DNA of 64,000 nucleotides from Bacillus changyiensis (GCF_027706145.1 NZ_JAQFWW010000005.1:124001-188000), one strand, 5' to 3'; positions 47,517 to 58,089 are shown, counted from the first letter of the stretch. The notes: a model not told the origin generated them from the sequence alone. Numbers and translations are program-made.

Positions 47517-48794
47517 ATGAAACATTATGATGTAATCGTCATCGGCGGAGGTCCGGCTGGTCTTATGGCTGCGATTGCAGCCGGTGAACGCAGAGCGAAC
47601 GTTTTGCTCATTGACAAAGGAAACAAACTCGGACGCAAACTTGCGATCTCAGGTGGTGGACGCTGCAATGTCACCAACCGGCTACCGATTGATGAACTGA
47701 TACGCCATATCCCTGGAAATGGTCGATTTTTATATAGCGCATTTTCTGAATTTAATAATGAAGACATTATTAAATTTTTTGAACGTCTCGGTGTCAAACT
47801 GAAAGAAGAAGACCATGGAAGGATGTTTCCTGTTTCAGATAAAGCTCAAAATGTAGTAGATGCACTGATGATACGTCTTGAACAGCTGAATGTGGAAATC
47901 CGCACGAATGAAAAAGTGAAATCCGTTTTATATGATGAGGATAAGGTGTTCGGTATTGTGACAAACAATGAGGAAAAGCTCCATACTCATGCTGTTGTGG
48001 TGGCGGTTGGTGGAAAAAGTGTACCACATACCGGATCAACCGGGGATGGTTATGAATGGGCAGAGCAAGCTGGACATAGGATTACAGAACTCTTTCCAAC
48101 AGAGGTTCCTATTACATCAGATGAACCTTTTATCAAACAAAAAACATTGCAAGGTCTATCTTTAAGAGATGTCGCCTTAAGTGTGTTAAATAAAAAAGGC
48201 AAACCGATGATCACACATCAGATGGACATGATTTTTACGCATTTTGGCTTATCAGGCCCTGCTGTATTACGATGCAGTCAATTTGTCGTAAAAGAATTAA
48301 AAAAACAAGACAAAGTAAAGATAAAGCTTGATTTATTTCCTAACATCAATCAAGAACAACTTTTCCAACAGATGCAAAAACAATTGAAAGATGCTCCGAA
48401 AAAAACACTGAAAAATGTGCTTAAATCTTGGATGCAGGAAAGATATTTATTGTTTCTTTTTGAACGAAATCAAATCGATCCTTCGGAAACGTATTCTACT
48501 CTTTCAAAAGAACAGTTCCGCACATTCGTCAATGACTGTAAAGAATTGACCATTAGTGTAAATGGCACGCTTTCACTTGAAAAGGCATTTATAACAGGCG
48601 GGGGTGTGTCGGTTAAAGAAATCGATCCGAAAAAAATGGCATCGAAAAAGAAGCAAGGACTTTATTTTTGCGGAGAAATTCTCGATATTCACGGATATAC
48701 AGGTGGATATAATATTACATCTGCTCTTGTCACAGGACGTCTTGCCGGCTTAAATGCGGGGGAATATTCACTTTTAGAGAGAAGTAACAAGTGA
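47517..48794 (+). CDS. ytfP: YtfP, HI0933-like flavoprotein
   Basis: 425 residues from ATG 47517, after GTTGAGGATA. FAD-binding [20 protein letters not shown] (about 4-23), [30 protein letters not shown] and the C-terminal [16 protein letters not shown] are the marks of the HI0933/YhiN flavoprotein family. An oxidoreductase of unresolved substrate. Orthologous to B. subtilis YtfP. Confidence 0.94.
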   Translation: MKHYDVIVIGGGPAGLMAAIAAGERRANVLLIDKGNKLGRKLAISGGGRCNVTNRLPIDELIRHIPGNGRFLYSAFSEFNNEDIIKFFERLGVKLKEEDHGRMFPVSDKAQNVVDALMIRLEQLNVEIRTNEKVKSVLYDEDKVFGIVTNNEEKLHTHAVVVAVGGKSVPHTGSTGDGYEWAEQAGHRITELFPTEVPITSDEPFIKQKTLQGLSLRDVALSVLNKKGKPMITHQMDMIFTHFGLSGPAVLRCSQFVVKELKKQDKVKIKLDLFPNINQEQLFQQMQKQLKDAPKKTLKNVLKSWMQERYLLFLFERNQIDPSETYSTLSKEQFRTFVNDCKELTISVNGTLSLEKAFITGGGVSVKEIDPKKMASKKKQGLYFCGEILDIHGYTGGYNITSALVTGRLAGLNAGEYSLLERSNK

Positions 48795-48826
48795 TCATTT
48801 AGTAATGGAAGTGGAAACATTGCCGG

Positions 48827-48870
48827 AAAAGCTCCCGAACATGCTCGGGAGCTTTTCTGCTTATTTTTTT
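48827..48870 (+). terminator. ytfP terminator
   Basis: AAAAGCTCCCGA / TCGGGAGCTTTT, a 12-base perfect stem with a six-base loop; a T-run follows. Confidence 0.8.
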
Positions 48871-48932
48871 AGAAAAGACGATTAGGAACTTGCATTTTTG
48901 ACAATTTACGGACAACCCAAGTAATCTTTTAT

Positions 48933-48961
48933 TTACAAATTATCAATAAAATGGTAATAAT
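48933..48961 (+). promoter_or_regulatory. Promoter of the secreted-protein gene
   Basis: -35 TTTACA (48933-48938), 17-base spacer, -10 TAATAA (48956-48961), 34 bases upstream of the TTG start. Confidence 0.5.
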
Positions 48962-48995
48962 AGAGTGTGATAAAAATGTATGGGAGTGATATTGT

Positions 48996-49829
48996 TTGAA
49001 AAAGCTATTTCCTCGTATTGCGATTTTACTAGTCTTTGTTTTAGGGATGTTTACTGTAGCACCCCCTGGTTCTTCAGCGATTTCTAAAAATATGAAGCCC
49101 ACACCAAAGTTATTTCTTGAAGATTATCTTGATGCTGTTAAACATCAAGATCTTGAGAAAATGATGAACAATATTGTCGATGAAAGACAATTGACAATTG
49201 ACGACTATTTGGAAATCATGAGCAGGGACAAGCTAAATAGCTATGAGATTGTCAATGCAAAAAAAGTAGATGAAGAGCATCATTATTTCGTTGTAAGAGG
49301 ATCTTATGACAGCGGATTAGTTTGCGAAACTCCAGTCGAAGTGAAGAAATTAAATTCTGAATGGAAAGTAGTTGTCAACTCCAATACATTAACAAGTGAT
49401 GACAACAAGATCATCAAACAAGGAAATGATCAATATGTCAACAAACCAAATGTCAGCAACGCTCTAAACCGGCAAAAAATGAAGCCTGCTGATGTAATCA
49501 TGTGGTGGAATTATTCCCGTAAATTTGGTGGAATTACCTTTTATTCCGATACAACATTTAGTGTTCCACATCAAAAACATTTAATTCTAGCTATCGATCG
49601 TCAAGGGGCTACTGGTTTTGCAAAAAGTGTTGGTATCACTTACGCTGTCGTGCAAAAAGGTTTTTTTGGAGATAAGGTTTGGGGCAAAAAATATGTACGC
49701 GGCAGTGTTGTCATGGGCAAAAGATTTAGAATAAATGGAAAGAGTAAGACATTTAAAGGGGCTCACTTGAGATTCACTCCTAACTTTAAAGGGGGTATAT
49801 ATCATACTACTGGTGCAGTAGATTGGTAG
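48996..49829 (+). CDS. Secreted protein of unknown function
   Basis: 277 residues from a TTG after GGGAGTG. Classic signal peptide: MKK start, hydrophobic stretch (IAILLVFVLGMFTVA), probable cleavage near SSA-IS (about residue 28). Residues 35-125 look like an NTF2/DUF4878-type cone (LFLEDYLDAVKHQDLEKMMNN… YFVVRGSYDSG). The C-terminal ~130 residues are basic, rich in Gly and aromatics (WWNYSRKFGGITFYS… HLRFTPNFKGGIYHTTG) and I do not recognise them; an adhesive or pore-forming role is possible. In B. subtilis opuD occupies this place next to ytfP, so it is a lineage-specific insertion. It has its own promoter and ends before a family-2 repeat. Confidence 0.78.
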   Translation: MKKLFPRIAILLVFVLGMFTVAPPGSSAISKNMKPTPKLFLEDYLDAVKHQDLEKMMNNIVDERQLTIDDYLEIMSRDKLNSYEIVNAKKVDEEHHYFVVRGSYDSGLVCETPVEVKKLNSEWKVVVNSNTLTSDDNKIIKQGNDQYVNKPNVSNALNRQKMKPADVIMWWNYSRKFGGITFYSDTTFSVPHQKHLILAIDRQGATGFAKSVGITYAVVQKGFFGDKVWGKKYVRGSVVMGKRFRINGKSKTFKGAHLRFTPNFKGGIYHTTGAVDW

Positions 49830-49903
49830 GTTCATCCTATTCCATTTTTAAATGGACTCGTCCGAAAAGCGCACACTTGTTAGAAGTCATGATTCAAGAT
49901 TGC

Positions 49904-49974
49904 TGATATACCAGCGTTTGTTAAACGTGAAAAGGGCGTCCAATAGTTAAAAAAACAATTTATTGGACAGCCCT
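49904..49974. terminator. Bidirectional terminator and repeat, family 2, copy B
   Basis: TGATATACCAGCGTTTGTTA, then stem AGGGCGTCCAATAGTT / AATTTATTGGACAGCCCT. Lies between the convergent secreted-protein gene and cse60. Same unit as 16384 and 51048. Confidence 0.75.
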
Positions 49975-49991
49975 GTCGTTTCAGACCAAGT

Positions 49992-50174
49992 TTATGTTCT
50001 GTACAAAATCAGTGCCGAAAAACAATAAAGCTGTTCACCTTGAGGATCGCATGCGGCAGATACGTCATATTTTATCTCAACCAGTTGGTCTTCAGACAGC
50101 TTTTTTAAAAATTCGTTTATCTCATGCTGCAAATCTTTTTCATGTTCTTCATCAAATACGGCAACTTTCAGCAT
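49992..50174 (-). CDS. cse60: Sporulation protein Cse60 (YteV)
   Basis: 60 residues, collinear with the B. subtilis Cse60 (…VFDEEHEKDLQHEINEFLKK… QLYCFSALILYRT). An AGAAAGGAGAG site precedes the ATG. Cse60 is made in the mother cell under sigma-E; its function is unknown. A sigma-E-like promoter lies upstream. Confidence 0.9.
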   Translation of the reverse strand: MLKVAVFDEEHEKDLQHEINEFLKKLSEDQLVEIKYDVSAACDPQGEQLYCFSALILYRT

Positions 50175-50198
50175 ACGCTCTCTCCTTTCTATATAAAA

Positions 50199-50223
50199 GG
50201 TATGCCAAGACCGTCAAAATTAT
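50199..50223 (-). promoter_or_regulatory. Probable sigma-E promoter of cse60
   Basis: Minus strand: ATAATT (50223-50218) and, 13 bases later, CATACC (50204-50199). This resembles the sigma-E pattern (ATATT and CATACANT) at the right spacing, and fits the known control of cse60. Confidence 0.5.
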
Positions 50224-50268
50224 GATTTTACGCCATATTTGATGTTTCTTGTATAGCTGGCTTTGTTC

Positions 50269-50583
50269 TTATTTTGTTTTAGGCTTTGTATCACCGGTCC
50301 ATTCAATCATACCACCGATCATATTCGCAACATCAAATCCTTTGTTTTGTAAATAAATACAAACATTTTCACTGCGTCTCCCGGAGCGACAGACGAAAAT
50401 ATAGGACTGATTCTTTTGAAAAAAGTCGAGTTTTTCTGGAATATCCCCCATCTTGATATGTATTGCTTCCGGTATCATCCCTTCAACAACTTCTTCATCT
50501 TCTCTAACATCAATAATGTTAAGCGTTTCTCCTTTTGAAAGCTGTTTTTTCAATTGATCAGGTGTAATTTCTTTTACAGTCAT
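50269..50583 (-). CDS. ytwF: Rhodanese-like protein YtwF
   Basis: 104 residues from ATG 50583 after GGGAGATGG; five more in-frame codons lie upstream. Single rhodanese domain: NIIDVREDEEVVEG and the active loop YIFVCRSGRRSEN (Cys about 68). It likely carries persulfide sulfur in the cytoplasm. Orthologous to B. subtilis YtwF. Confidence 0.9.
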   Translation of the reverse strand: MTVKEITPDQLKKQLSKGETLNIIDVREDEEVVEGMIPEAIHIKMGDIPEKLDFFQKNQSYIFVCRSGRRSENVCIYLQNKGFDVANMIGGMIEWTGDTKPKTK

Positions 50584-50616
50584 GTTTCCATCTCCCATGC
50601 AATAGTTGATTAAAGC

Positions 50617-50919
50617 TCATACTTGAAGCCAAAAATGAGTTACAACGACGAGGATAATTAAATAAACACAAGCGAATAAGCGATAAACCCCCTTTTTTTC
50701 ACATAAAGGCGGATTGATTAATGTAAGGATTACCGTCGGTGCGTATAATACAAGAAGGAAATATTTATATTCGATAAACAACATACATACAGAAAGAAGA
50801 AGCGAAATATAGAAAACTGGAATAAACGATATCCCTATCTTTTCATTTGATTTTCTTTCAGGTTCTTCTTCAATATTTTCAAGTAGCTGATCTATTTGTT
50901 TTTGATGATAAAGCATCAA
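50617..50919 (-). CDS. yteU: Small membrane protein, YteU-like
   Basis: 100 residues. A soluble N-terminus (KQIDQLLENIEEEPERKSN) is followed by three or so hydrophobic segments (FIPVFYISLLLSVCMLFI; YFLLVLYAPTVILTLI; LFACVYLIILVVVTHFWL). Position next to ytwF and leuS fits yteU of B. subtilis; the symbol is from position, not from recognised motifs. Function unknown. Confidence 0.65.
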   Translation of the reverse strand: MMLYHQKQIDQLLENIEEEPERKSNEKIGISFIPVFYISLLLSVCMLFIEYKYFLLVLYAPTVILTLINPPLCEKKGVYRLFACVYLIILVVVTHFWLQV

Positions 50920-51047
50920 AAACTCCCCCTTAAATATATAAAATCTTCAAAAACTAGTTTCATTTTAACAAAAAGAGGGTGCCAATTAAACGGCTTTATA
51001 GATCACACTACGCTAAAACATAATATGCCTAATATAAAGGCAAATCA

Positions 51048-51109
51048 TCATATATCAGCGTTAATTTAAAAAGGCGTCCAATCATCAAAAAAGACGATTG
51101 GACAGCCCT
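51048..51109 (-). terminator. leuS terminator and repeat, family 2, copy C
   Basis: Stem GGGCTGTCCAATCGTC / GATGATTGGACGCC on the minus strand, followed by TTTTT, seven bases past the leuS stop. The TATATCAGCGTT flank matches copies at 16384 and 49904. Confidence 0.85.
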
Positions 51110-51115
51110 ATTCTG

Positions 51116-53530
51116 TTAATTCGCGACAATATTCACCAGTTTACCTGGAACAGCAATCACTTTTCTGATTGTCTTTCCTTCCAATTGTTCTTTGACTTTA
51201 TCATTGTTTTTGGCCAGTTCTTCAAGCTGTTCTTTACTTGAATCTGCTGGTACATTTAATTTCGCTTTCACTTTACCGTTTAGTTGAACGACAATTTCAA
51301 TTTCATCATCAACAAGTTTTTCTTCATCATAGACAGGCCATGCTTCATATGTGATCGTGTCCTCATGCCCGAGACGACTCCACAGCTCTTCAGCTAAATG
51401 TGGTGCGACAGGAGAGAGCAATTTCACAAAGCCTTCCATATATTCTTTCGGAAGCGCCTCAGCTTTATAAGCTTCATTAATAAACACCATCAGTTGGGAA
51501 ATCGCTGTATTAAACCGCAAGCCTTCGAAATCATCTGTCACTTTCATGACTGTTTCATGGTAAACACGTTCAAGCGTTTTTCCTGCTCCGTCTACCATCT
51601 TCACGTTTAATTGATTATTGTCATCAATAAACAAGCGCCAGACACGATCAAGGAAGCGACGGGCTCCATCAAGTCCTGTCGTTGACCAGGCAATTGATGC
51701 ATCAAGCGGTCCCATGAACATTTCATAAAGACGAAGTGTATCTGCTCCATGTGTTTCAACAATTTCATCTGGATTGACAACATTGCCTTTGGATTTGCTC
51801 ATTTTTTCATTGTTTTCCCCAAGAATCATGCCTTGGTTAAAAAGCTGTTGAAACGGTTCTTTTGTTGGCACGACACCGATATCATACAGGAATTTATGCC
51901 AGAAGCGCGCATATAATAAATGTAGAACGGCATGTTCAGCACCACCGATATACATATCAACAGGAAGCCATTCCTTTAATTTTTCAGCTGATGCTAGCTC
52001 TTGTTGATTGTTCGGATCGATATAACGCAAGAAATACCAGCAACTTCCAGCCCACTGTGGCATTGTGTTTGTTTCCCGGCGACCTTTCTTGCCTGTGTTA
52101 GGGTCTGTCACTTCAACCCATTCTTTGATATTGGCAAGTGGAGACTCTCCAGTACCGCTTGGTTTAATTTCGGTCGTTTTTGGCAGAACGAGTGGCAACT
52201 CTTGCTCAGGAACTGCAGTTGATGTACCGTCTTCCCAATGAATGATCGGAATTGGCTCACCCCAATAACGTTGACGACTGAAAAGCCAATCGCGAAGGCG
52301 ATACGTTACTTTTTTCTCACCTTTTCCGTTGTCATGAAGCCACTGACACATTTTCTCAATCGCAGATGCTTGCTGAAGTCCATTTAAAAAATCGGAATGG
52401 ATATGCTCGCCATCTCCTGTATACGCTTCTTTTTCAACATCTCCGCCTTTAACGACTTCTTGAATCGGCAAATTGAAAGTTGTCGCAAATTCATAATCTC
52501 GTTCATCATGGGCTGGAACTGCCATCACCGCTCCAGTTCCATATGAAGCTAAAACATAATCGGCAATCCAAACCGGAATTTTTTCTTCAGTTACCGGATG
52601 GATCGCATAAGCTCCTGTGAATACACCTGTTTTTGTTTTCGCAAGATCCGTTCGTTCCAGATCACTTTTTGACTGAACCTCAGCAATATATGCATTGACA
52701 GCCTCTTTTTGTTCAGCCGTCGTTATTTTTTGAACTAACTCATGTTCAGGGGCAAGAACAGTGTATGTTGCACCAAACAACGTATCAGGTCGTGTTGTAA
52801 ATACTGTAAATGTTTCATCTTGACCATCAATTTTAAAGTGAACATGTGCACCTTCTGAACGCCCGATCCAATTGCGCTGCATTTCTTTAATACTTTCAGG
52901 CCAGTCAAGTTCTTCAAGATCTTCGAGAAGCCGATCAGCATACGCAGTAATTTTTAACATCCACTGTTTCATCGGACGTCTTTCTACAGGATGGCCGCCA
53001 CGTTCACTTTTTCCATCGATAACTTCTTCATTGGCAAGAACTGTACCAAGTGCTGGACACCAGTTCACAGGTACTTCATCCACATATGCAAGACCTTTTT
53101 CATAAAGCTTTAAGAAAATCCACTGTGTCCATTTATAATAGTCAGGATCTGTTGTATTCACTTCTCTGTCCCAGTCATATGAGAAACCGAGCGCTCTAAT
53201 CTGGCGGCGGAAATTATCGATATTCTGCTTCGTAAAAACAGCAGGGTCATTTCCCGTATCAAGCGCGTATTGTTCAGCTGGAAGGCCAAATGCATCCCAG
53301 CCCATCGGGTGTAAAACATCATATCCTTGCATCCGTCTCATCCGCGAAAGGATGTCTGTCGCTGTATAGCCTTCAGGATGGCCGACATGCAGGCCTGCTC
53401 CTGATGGATATGGAAACATGTCTAATGCATAAAACTTCGGTTTAGATGGATCTTCAAGCACTGCAAATGTTTTGTGATTTAGCCAATAGTCTTGCCACTT
53501 TTTTTCGATTTTTTGATGATCAAAGCTCAA
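51116..53530 (-). CDS. leuS: Leucyl-tRNA synthetase
   Basis: 804 residues, class I synthetase. HIGH motif in [16 protein letters not shown] (about 42-57), the editing domain in the middle ([28 protein letters not shown]), KMSKS motif intact in [14 protein letters not shown] (about 575), and the C-terminal tRNA-binding domain ([15 protein letters not shown]). Expression is controlled by a T-box leader with a leucine specifier. Full length for Bacillus. Confidence 0.98.
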   Translation of the reverse strand: MSFDHQKIEKKWQDYWLNHKTFAVLEDPSKPKFYALDMFPYPSGAGLHVGHPEGYTATDILSRMRRMQGYDVLHPMGWDAFGLPAEQYALDTGNDPAVFTKQNIDNFRRQIRALGFSYDWDREVNTTDPDYYKWTQWIFLKLYEKGLAYVDEVPVNWCPALGTVLANEEVIDGKSERGGHPVERRPMKQWMLKITAYADRLLEDLEELDWPESIKEMQRNWIGRSEGAHVHFKIDGQDETFTVFTTRPDTLFGATYTVLAPEHELVQKITTAEQKEAVNAYIAEVQSKSDLERTDLAKTKTGVFTGAYAIHPVTEEKIPVWIADYVLASYGTGAVMAVPAHDERDYEFATTFNLPIQEVVKGGDVEKEAYTGDGEHIHSDFLNGLQQASAIEKMCQWLHDNGKGEKKVTYRLRDWLFSRQRYWGEPIPIIHWEDGTSTAVPEQELPLVLPKTTEIKPSGTGESPLANIKEWVEVTDPNTGKKGRRETNTMPQWAGSCWYFLRYIDPNNQQELASAEKLKEWLPVDMYIGGAEHAVLHLLYARFWHKFLYDIGVVPTKEPFQQLFNQGMILGENNEKMSKSKGNVVNPDEIVETHGADTLRLYEMFMGPLDASIAWSTTGLDGARRFLDRVWRLFIDDNNQLNVKMVDGAGKTLERVYHETVMKVTDDFEGLRFNTAISQLMVFINEAYKAEALPKEYMEGFVKLLSPVAPHLAEELWSRLGHEDTITYEAWPVYDEEKLVDDEIEIVVQLNGKVKAKLNVPADSSKEQLEELAKNNDKVKEQLEGKTIRKVIAVPGKLVNIVAN

Positions 53531-53621
53531 TTGTAAAAACCTCCTTTAAAATGCTTACGGCTGTTTGTGTTCAAGTTTTGACAAGACTGGCACTGCTATA
53601 TTCAGATTATTCTAAAAACAA

Positions 53622-53868
53622 AAAAATTCTCTCATCCCTAGAAAGGGACGAGAGATTTATTTTCCCGCGGTACCACCCTTGTTAGTGTGTCATTTACACA
53701 CTCACTTGATATCTTTAACGCAGATATGCGGCAGTGGCTCTTCACCGCTGCAACTCAGAGGCGAGTTCAGAAGCTCATTTGATTGACTTTCACCAGCCGT
53801 CAACTCTCTTTGACAAAATAGGCTTCTTACTACTCCTCTTCACTGTTCTTGCCGTAACTGTAATCTTA
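53622..53868 (-). ncRNA. T-box leader of leuS (leucine)
   Basis: The T-box core GGGTGGTACCGCGG occurs on the minus strand near 53680-53665; the terminator (TCTCTCGTCCC / GGGATGAGAGA plus T-run, 53624-53657) follows. Stem I near 53750-53830 has a specifier loop reading GAACTCGCC, consistent with CUC (Leu). The promoter lies at 53902-53874 (-35 TTGCAC, 17-base spacer, -10 TAAAAT). Confidence 0.92.
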
Positions 53869-53953
53869 TTTGTATTTTATAGAATTCTGTTCATAAGTGC
53901 AAGCAGGTTTGTATACAATGGGAATATGCTGAAAAAGGGTAAGTGTGAGGATC

Positions 53954-54286
53954 TTAGTCGTGTGGAGAATCATTTTTCCGTCCGGAGTTCTGTCCATTTC
54001 CCTGCTGTTCCCTGACAAAGTCAAAGCTTCTTAAAACAGCTTCACCGCCATAGCCAGCAATGATGGATAAAATCACAAGCTGAATTCCGGAGTCAGGTTC
54101 TGCAGATAATACAAGTAAAATTGAAGCTACCATACCGACAAGAATATCTTCAAAAAACCCCAAGTAAATAAATCGTTTCGTTGTTCTCGGTTTCTCGAGG
54201 CGGCCTCTTTTTTTAATATGCCCGAGAACCCCCATAATTCCTCCAATCAAACAAGCAACCAAAACTTGATGCAGCATCTTCATCAC
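53954..54286 (-). CDS. ytvB: YtvB, DUF4257 membrane protein
   Basis: 110 residues. Three hydrophobic segments (VLVACLIGGIMGVLGHI; FFEDILVGMVASILLVL; LVILSIIAGYGGEAVL), then a polar tail rich in Gln, Asn and Gly. The pattern is that of the DUF4257/YtvB family. Function unknown; sits between leuS and yttB as in B. subtilis. The 204 bases before yttB show nothing I recognise. Confidence 0.85.
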   Translation of the reverse strand: MMKMLHQVLVACLIGGIMGVLGHIKKRGRLEKPRTTKRFIYLGFFEDILVGMVASILLVLSAEPDSGIQLVILSIIAGYGGEAVLRSFDFVREQQGNGQNSGRKNDSPHD

Positions 54287-54490
54287 CTTCCTAAAGCCCT
54301 TAGATTAGTCAAGCGACTTCAGGCCATCGAGCAGCCCCCCTAGAACCCTTTGCGATGATATTCGATACTACTAACCAACAGAAAACGTGTTCTGTCTTTG
54401 ATGAAAAAAAAGCTTGTTTCTTCCATTATATGAAAACAATTGGATGTTCATCTTGATGCATTCGATTCATTTTTACATGATGACAATTAC

Positions 54491-55684
54491 CTATTTTTTC
54501 AATATGAAGTCCTGATGAACAGACGTTTCCTTTTCTCTTCGATCATATAAAAACACTGTTCCAATACTGAACACCAATAAAACAAGAAGTACCGCCAGTA
54601 ACATCTGCATACCATAGATATCAACAAGCATTCCGCCTAAAAGCGGTCCGACCATTCTGCCACCGGTTGCCATACTATTGACAAACCCTTGATAAAATCC
54701 TTCTTTTCCCTGTGGAGAAAGCTGATTTGCGATTGTCGGAACAGCAGGCCAGACAAGCATTTCACCGATTGTTAATATAATCATAGCCGCAAGAAATGCC
54801 GTAAAGTCTTCGGCTACAAACAAAATTCCGTATGCAAGCATGAAAATAACAAAGCCTAATAACATCTGTTTCTTCAACGACTCAGCAAACCGCTTCACAA
54901 ACATGCCGATGAATGGCTGCCCTAGCACGATGAGTGCACCATTTACAGTCCATAACAAACTGTACTGCTTAAGGGGCATGCCCAATTCCTGTGTATGTGA
55001 GGCAATTGTTGAAGACCATTGTGAATAAGCAACCCAGGCGAGCAAGTACCCTGTACAGATAAAAATGAGAGCAGTAAATCGCGATTTTCCATTGATTGAA
55101 TCGGCATGATCTAAAACAGATGACTGAACAGCTTGATCAGATTGAATCTTCTTAAATCCCAAACAAGCAATCATAAAAAAAACAGCGTAGAGCATTGCAT
55201 TCGCAAAGAAAACAAAAGTGAAGGAAAATGACGCCACAAATCCTCCAAGTGCCGAACCAACAGCAACTCCGGCATTTTGCGCGACATACACAGCATTAAA
55301 TGCTTTTCTTCCTCCCTCTGGCCATGCTGAGCCAGCCATCGCATAACATGCCGGAAAGACAACCCCAGAACCAAAACCAGCAATTGTTAATAAAATAATA
55401 TATGCGAACCAATCATGAAAAAACACAAGACCTGAAAGACTTGAAAACGTAATGATAATTCCAAGAATAATCGATGTAAAGCCACCGATTTTATCAAACA
55501 AAAAACCGCCGCACAAATTTCCAATCACATTTGCGCCTGAATTCAGCATCAAGACAAACCCGGCAGCAGTCAATGACTTCCCTAAATGCTGATGAATATA
55601 AATGGTGTTTAGCGGCCATAAAAAAGAGGCCCCCGTGACGTTAATAAACATACCGATGACCAAAAGCCATAATGTACGTGGCAT
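54491..55684 (-). CDS. yttB: MFS transporter YttB
   Basis: 397 residues, twelve membrane segments, motif A in GFLFDKIGGFTSIIL. Matches the B. subtilis YttB from end to end (starts MPRTLWLLVIGMFINVTGAS). Drug exporter-like; substrate unknown. It marks the left border of the lanthipeptide insertion: in B. subtilis ytrF and its operon lie close by. Confidence 0.93.
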   Translation of the reverse strand: MPRTLWLLVIGMFINVTGASFLWPLNTIYIHQHLGKSLTAAGFVLMLNSGANVIGNLCGGFLFDKIGGFTSIILGIIITFSSLSGLVFFHDWFAYIILLTIAGFGSGVVFPACYAMAGSAWPEGGRKAFNAVYVAQNAGVAVGSALGGFVASFSFTFVFFANAMLYAVFFMIACLGFKKIQSDQAVQSSVLDHADSINGKSRFTALIFICTGYLLAWVAYSQWSSTIASHTQELGMPLKQYSLLWTVNGALIVLGQPFIGMFVKRFAESLKKQMLLGFVIFMLAYGILFVAEDFTAFLAAMIILTIGEMLVWPAVPTIANQLSPQGKEGFYQGFVNSMATGGRMVGPLLGGMLVDIYGMQMLLAVLLVLLVFSIGTVFLYDRREKETSVHQDFILKK

Positions 55685-55773
55685 TGTGTTACCTTCTTTC
55701 TAAATAGAACTTCTTTTAAATTCTATTCGCTTCAGCCGCTTTTTTCAACAAACAAGTTTTCGGTTTTGGGCAT

Positions 55774-55804
55774 AAAAAAATCCCTTTTAGAAAGGGGATT
55801 TTTC
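55774..55804 (-). terminator. Terminator of the lanthipeptide operon
   Basis: AAAAATCCCCTTT / AAAGGGATTTTTT on the minus strand, about 85 bases past the lanT stop, with T-runs on both sides. Confidence 0.75.
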
Positions 55805-55888
55805 ACTTTATAAACTACCTTCTCATTGACAATGACTATTACAAGCAACATATAACAAGATAAAGATCATCTTAGATCAACGCTATTT

Positions 55889-58051
55889 TTATAAAGGAAC
55901 ATTTTCACGTTGCAAATCTTTCTTACTTCCGTCTATACTACTTGCATATAAACGATAGTACTCTCCATTCTTCTGTAACAGTTCTTTGTGCTTTCCTTGT
56001 TCTACAATTGAACCGTTTTTCATGACAAAAATGATATCAGAATCCACAATTGTTGACAATCGATGTGCAATAATCATGCATGTACTCCCCATTTTAATAA
56101 AATGTGAAGCAATTTTTGCCTCATTTACAGAATCTAATGAGCTTGTAGCTTCATCCAGTAATACAATACCGGGCTCGTTTATGATAGCCCTAGCTAATGC
56201 TAGTCTTTGTCTTTGTCCTCCAGAAAGATTCATCCCCATGTTAGAAATTAACGTTTTATGTTTCATTGGCATTTCATTAATTTCTTCATCTATATTTACA
56301 ATTTTTAATGCTCTCATCATATCTTCATAACTGACATCCGGTTTACCCATTGCAATATTTTCATAAATTGATTTATTGAATAAATAAATGTCTTGGGGAA
56401 CAGCCCCCATATTTCTTCTAAGCTCTTTTTTATTGATATTTTTAAGATTAATACCGTCATAAAATATGTCCCCACTCGTTGGTTCATATAAACCGAGAAG
56501 CAATTTTCCTAAGGTACTCTTACCGGATCCTGACCTGCCAACAATTGCAATTTTCTGTCCCTTTTCTATTCTAATATTAATGTCATTTAAAACGGCTTCA
56601 GAAGATTTTGCATAAGTGAAACATACATTTTTTAAAACAATATCACCTTTCACAGGAACATTTTTACTCTCAGCATGATCATTTTCGATTTTGGCATCAG
56701 TAATATCTTTTATTCTGTCTATGTTCGTTGTAGCAACTAATAAATCGTTTATCAATTGGAACATGGAAGTGCTTGTTGTGAAAAACATAGAAGTAACAGA
56801 GTAAAAGGCCAAAACTTCGCCAAAGGTCAACTCTTGTTGTATATACAAATAAAAACCAACTAACAAAACAACAAAAGGAGCAATGGTTTGCATACCTTGT
56901 GAAAATGTATTATAAAAGTTCAACAATGCACCTTTCTTTTTATACCTTCTTATAACATTTTTTAATTGTTTCTTCCAATTATGAAAAACTTCGTTTTCGA
57001 TTCCTGATAATTTAATATTGAATATCGCTGTAATGGTTTCAATTTGCAGCCGTTGTATTTTACTACGCTCTAATACTTCATATAAGTTTAACTCTTTTAA
57101 TTTTGGTCTTATCAAAATAGTAACTACGCCAAAAACCGAAAATAATATGGTAACTAACATAAAAAGAGATAAAGACTTATACGCGATATAAAATAAAATA
57201 ACAATAAGGGAGACAACATCAAGAATTCCTTTTATCGCTTTTTCTGACAACAAATCCTTAATAAATTCTACACTGCTTAATCTGTACTGTATATCTCCAG
57301 TTGGTCTTGACTCAAAAAATTTATAGGGTACTTTTAATAAATGACTAAAAACTTTACTAATCAATGTTTGATCTAGTGTAGATTTTATTTGAATGAGAAC
57401 AACACCTTGAAAGTATTGTAACAAGAAAAAAAGTACTAGCAAAAGTAGTGAAATTGTTATTTCGAATATTGATATAGATCCTTTTTTTATTACACTATCC
57501 GTCAGGTTTTGAATAATAATTGGCATCAACAACGTTCCCATTGCTGTAAAAAATGATAAAACAAATAATAATATAAATGTTTTTTTATTGTCTACAACAG
57601 TGTTTGATAAAAATTTATACGAACTTTCTTTTTGTTTTTTCGCTTTAAAATCATGTTTAGGTTGAGGTACTAAGACAATGTTTGAAAATGATTTTTCAAA
57701 CTCTTTCAAAGGTAAAGTTCTTCTCCCAATAGCTGGATCAACAATAGTAAATTTATTCTTTCTCACTTTTTCTAGAACAACAAAATGATCACTATTCCAA
57801 AATAATACAGATGGGAGATCTATCGCTTCTAACCCTTTCACTTCAGTCCGATATACTTTTGAATGAAAATGTAAAGCTTTGAATAAATCATGAACCTGTT
57901 TTAAATTCAGCCCATCTCTCCCTACTTCAGCTATATCTCTTAAATCATTTAGTGTATTAAAGCTACGGTAATATCTTAAAATCATGGCAACACAACACAA
58001 ACCACATTCTGTCTGGTGAAATTGTTCAATAAAAGGAACTTTTCTAATCAT
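55889..58051 (-). CDS. lanT: LanT, C39 peptidase-containing ABC exporter of the lanthipeptide
   Basis: 720 residues. The N-terminal C39 cysteine protease has its Gln/Cys site (Q-x-FHQTECGLCC, Gln10 and Cys16), His in NSDHFVVLE and Asp in IVDPAIG. Six membrane helices follow (about 160-440), then a nucleotide-binding domain with Walker A VGRSGSGKST, signature LSGGQRQRLA and Walker B GIVLLDEATSSLD. It cuts class II leaders after a double Gly and exports the peptide. The start is taken as ATG 58051 after AAAGGAAATGGTGAGG; the frame is open 17 codons into lanM, so 58063 or 58102 are possible. Lies just downstream of lanM. Confidence 0.93.
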   Translation of the reverse strand: MIRKVPFIEQFHQTECGLCCVAMILRYYRSFNTLNDLRDIAEVGRDGLNLKQVHDLFKALHFHSKVYRTEVKGLEAIDLPSVLFWNSDHFVVLEKVRKNKFTIVDPAIGRRTLPLKEFEKSFSNIVLVPQPKHDFKAKKQKESSYKFLSNTVVDNKKTFILLFVLSFFTAMGTLLMPIIIQNLTDSVIKKGSISIFEITISLLLLVLFFLLQYFQGVVLIQIKSTLDQTLISKVFSHLLKVPYKFFESRPTGDIQYRLSSVEFIKDLLSEKAIKGILDVVSLIVILFYIAYKSLSLFMLVTILFSVFGVVTILIRPKLKELNLYEVLERSKIQRLQIETITAIFNIKLSGIENEVFHNWKKQLKNVIRRYKKKGALLNFYNTFSQGMQTIAPFVVLLVGFYLYIQQELTFGEVLAFYSVTSMFFTTSTSMFQLINDLLVATTNIDRIKDITDAKIENDHAESKNVPVKGDIVLKNVCFTYAKSSEAVLNDINIRIEKGQKIAIVGRSGSGKSTLGKLLLGLYEPTSGDIFYDGINLKNINKKELRRNMGAVPQDIYLFNKSIYENIAMGKPDVSYEDMMRALKIVNIDEEINEMPMKHKTLISNMGMNLSGGQRQRLALARAIINEPGIVLLDEATSSLDSVNEAKIASHFIKMGSTCMIIAHRLSTIVDSDIIFVMKNGSIVEQGKHKELLQKNGEYYRLYASSIDGSKKDLQRENVPL

Positions 58052-58089
58052 AAGCCTCACCATTTCCTTTAATATAGGATAATGATCGT

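Noticed and set aside
53734..54015. Plus-strand frame of 93 codons across the leuS leader
   Set aside because: It is the complement of the T-box leader and promoter; no start signals.
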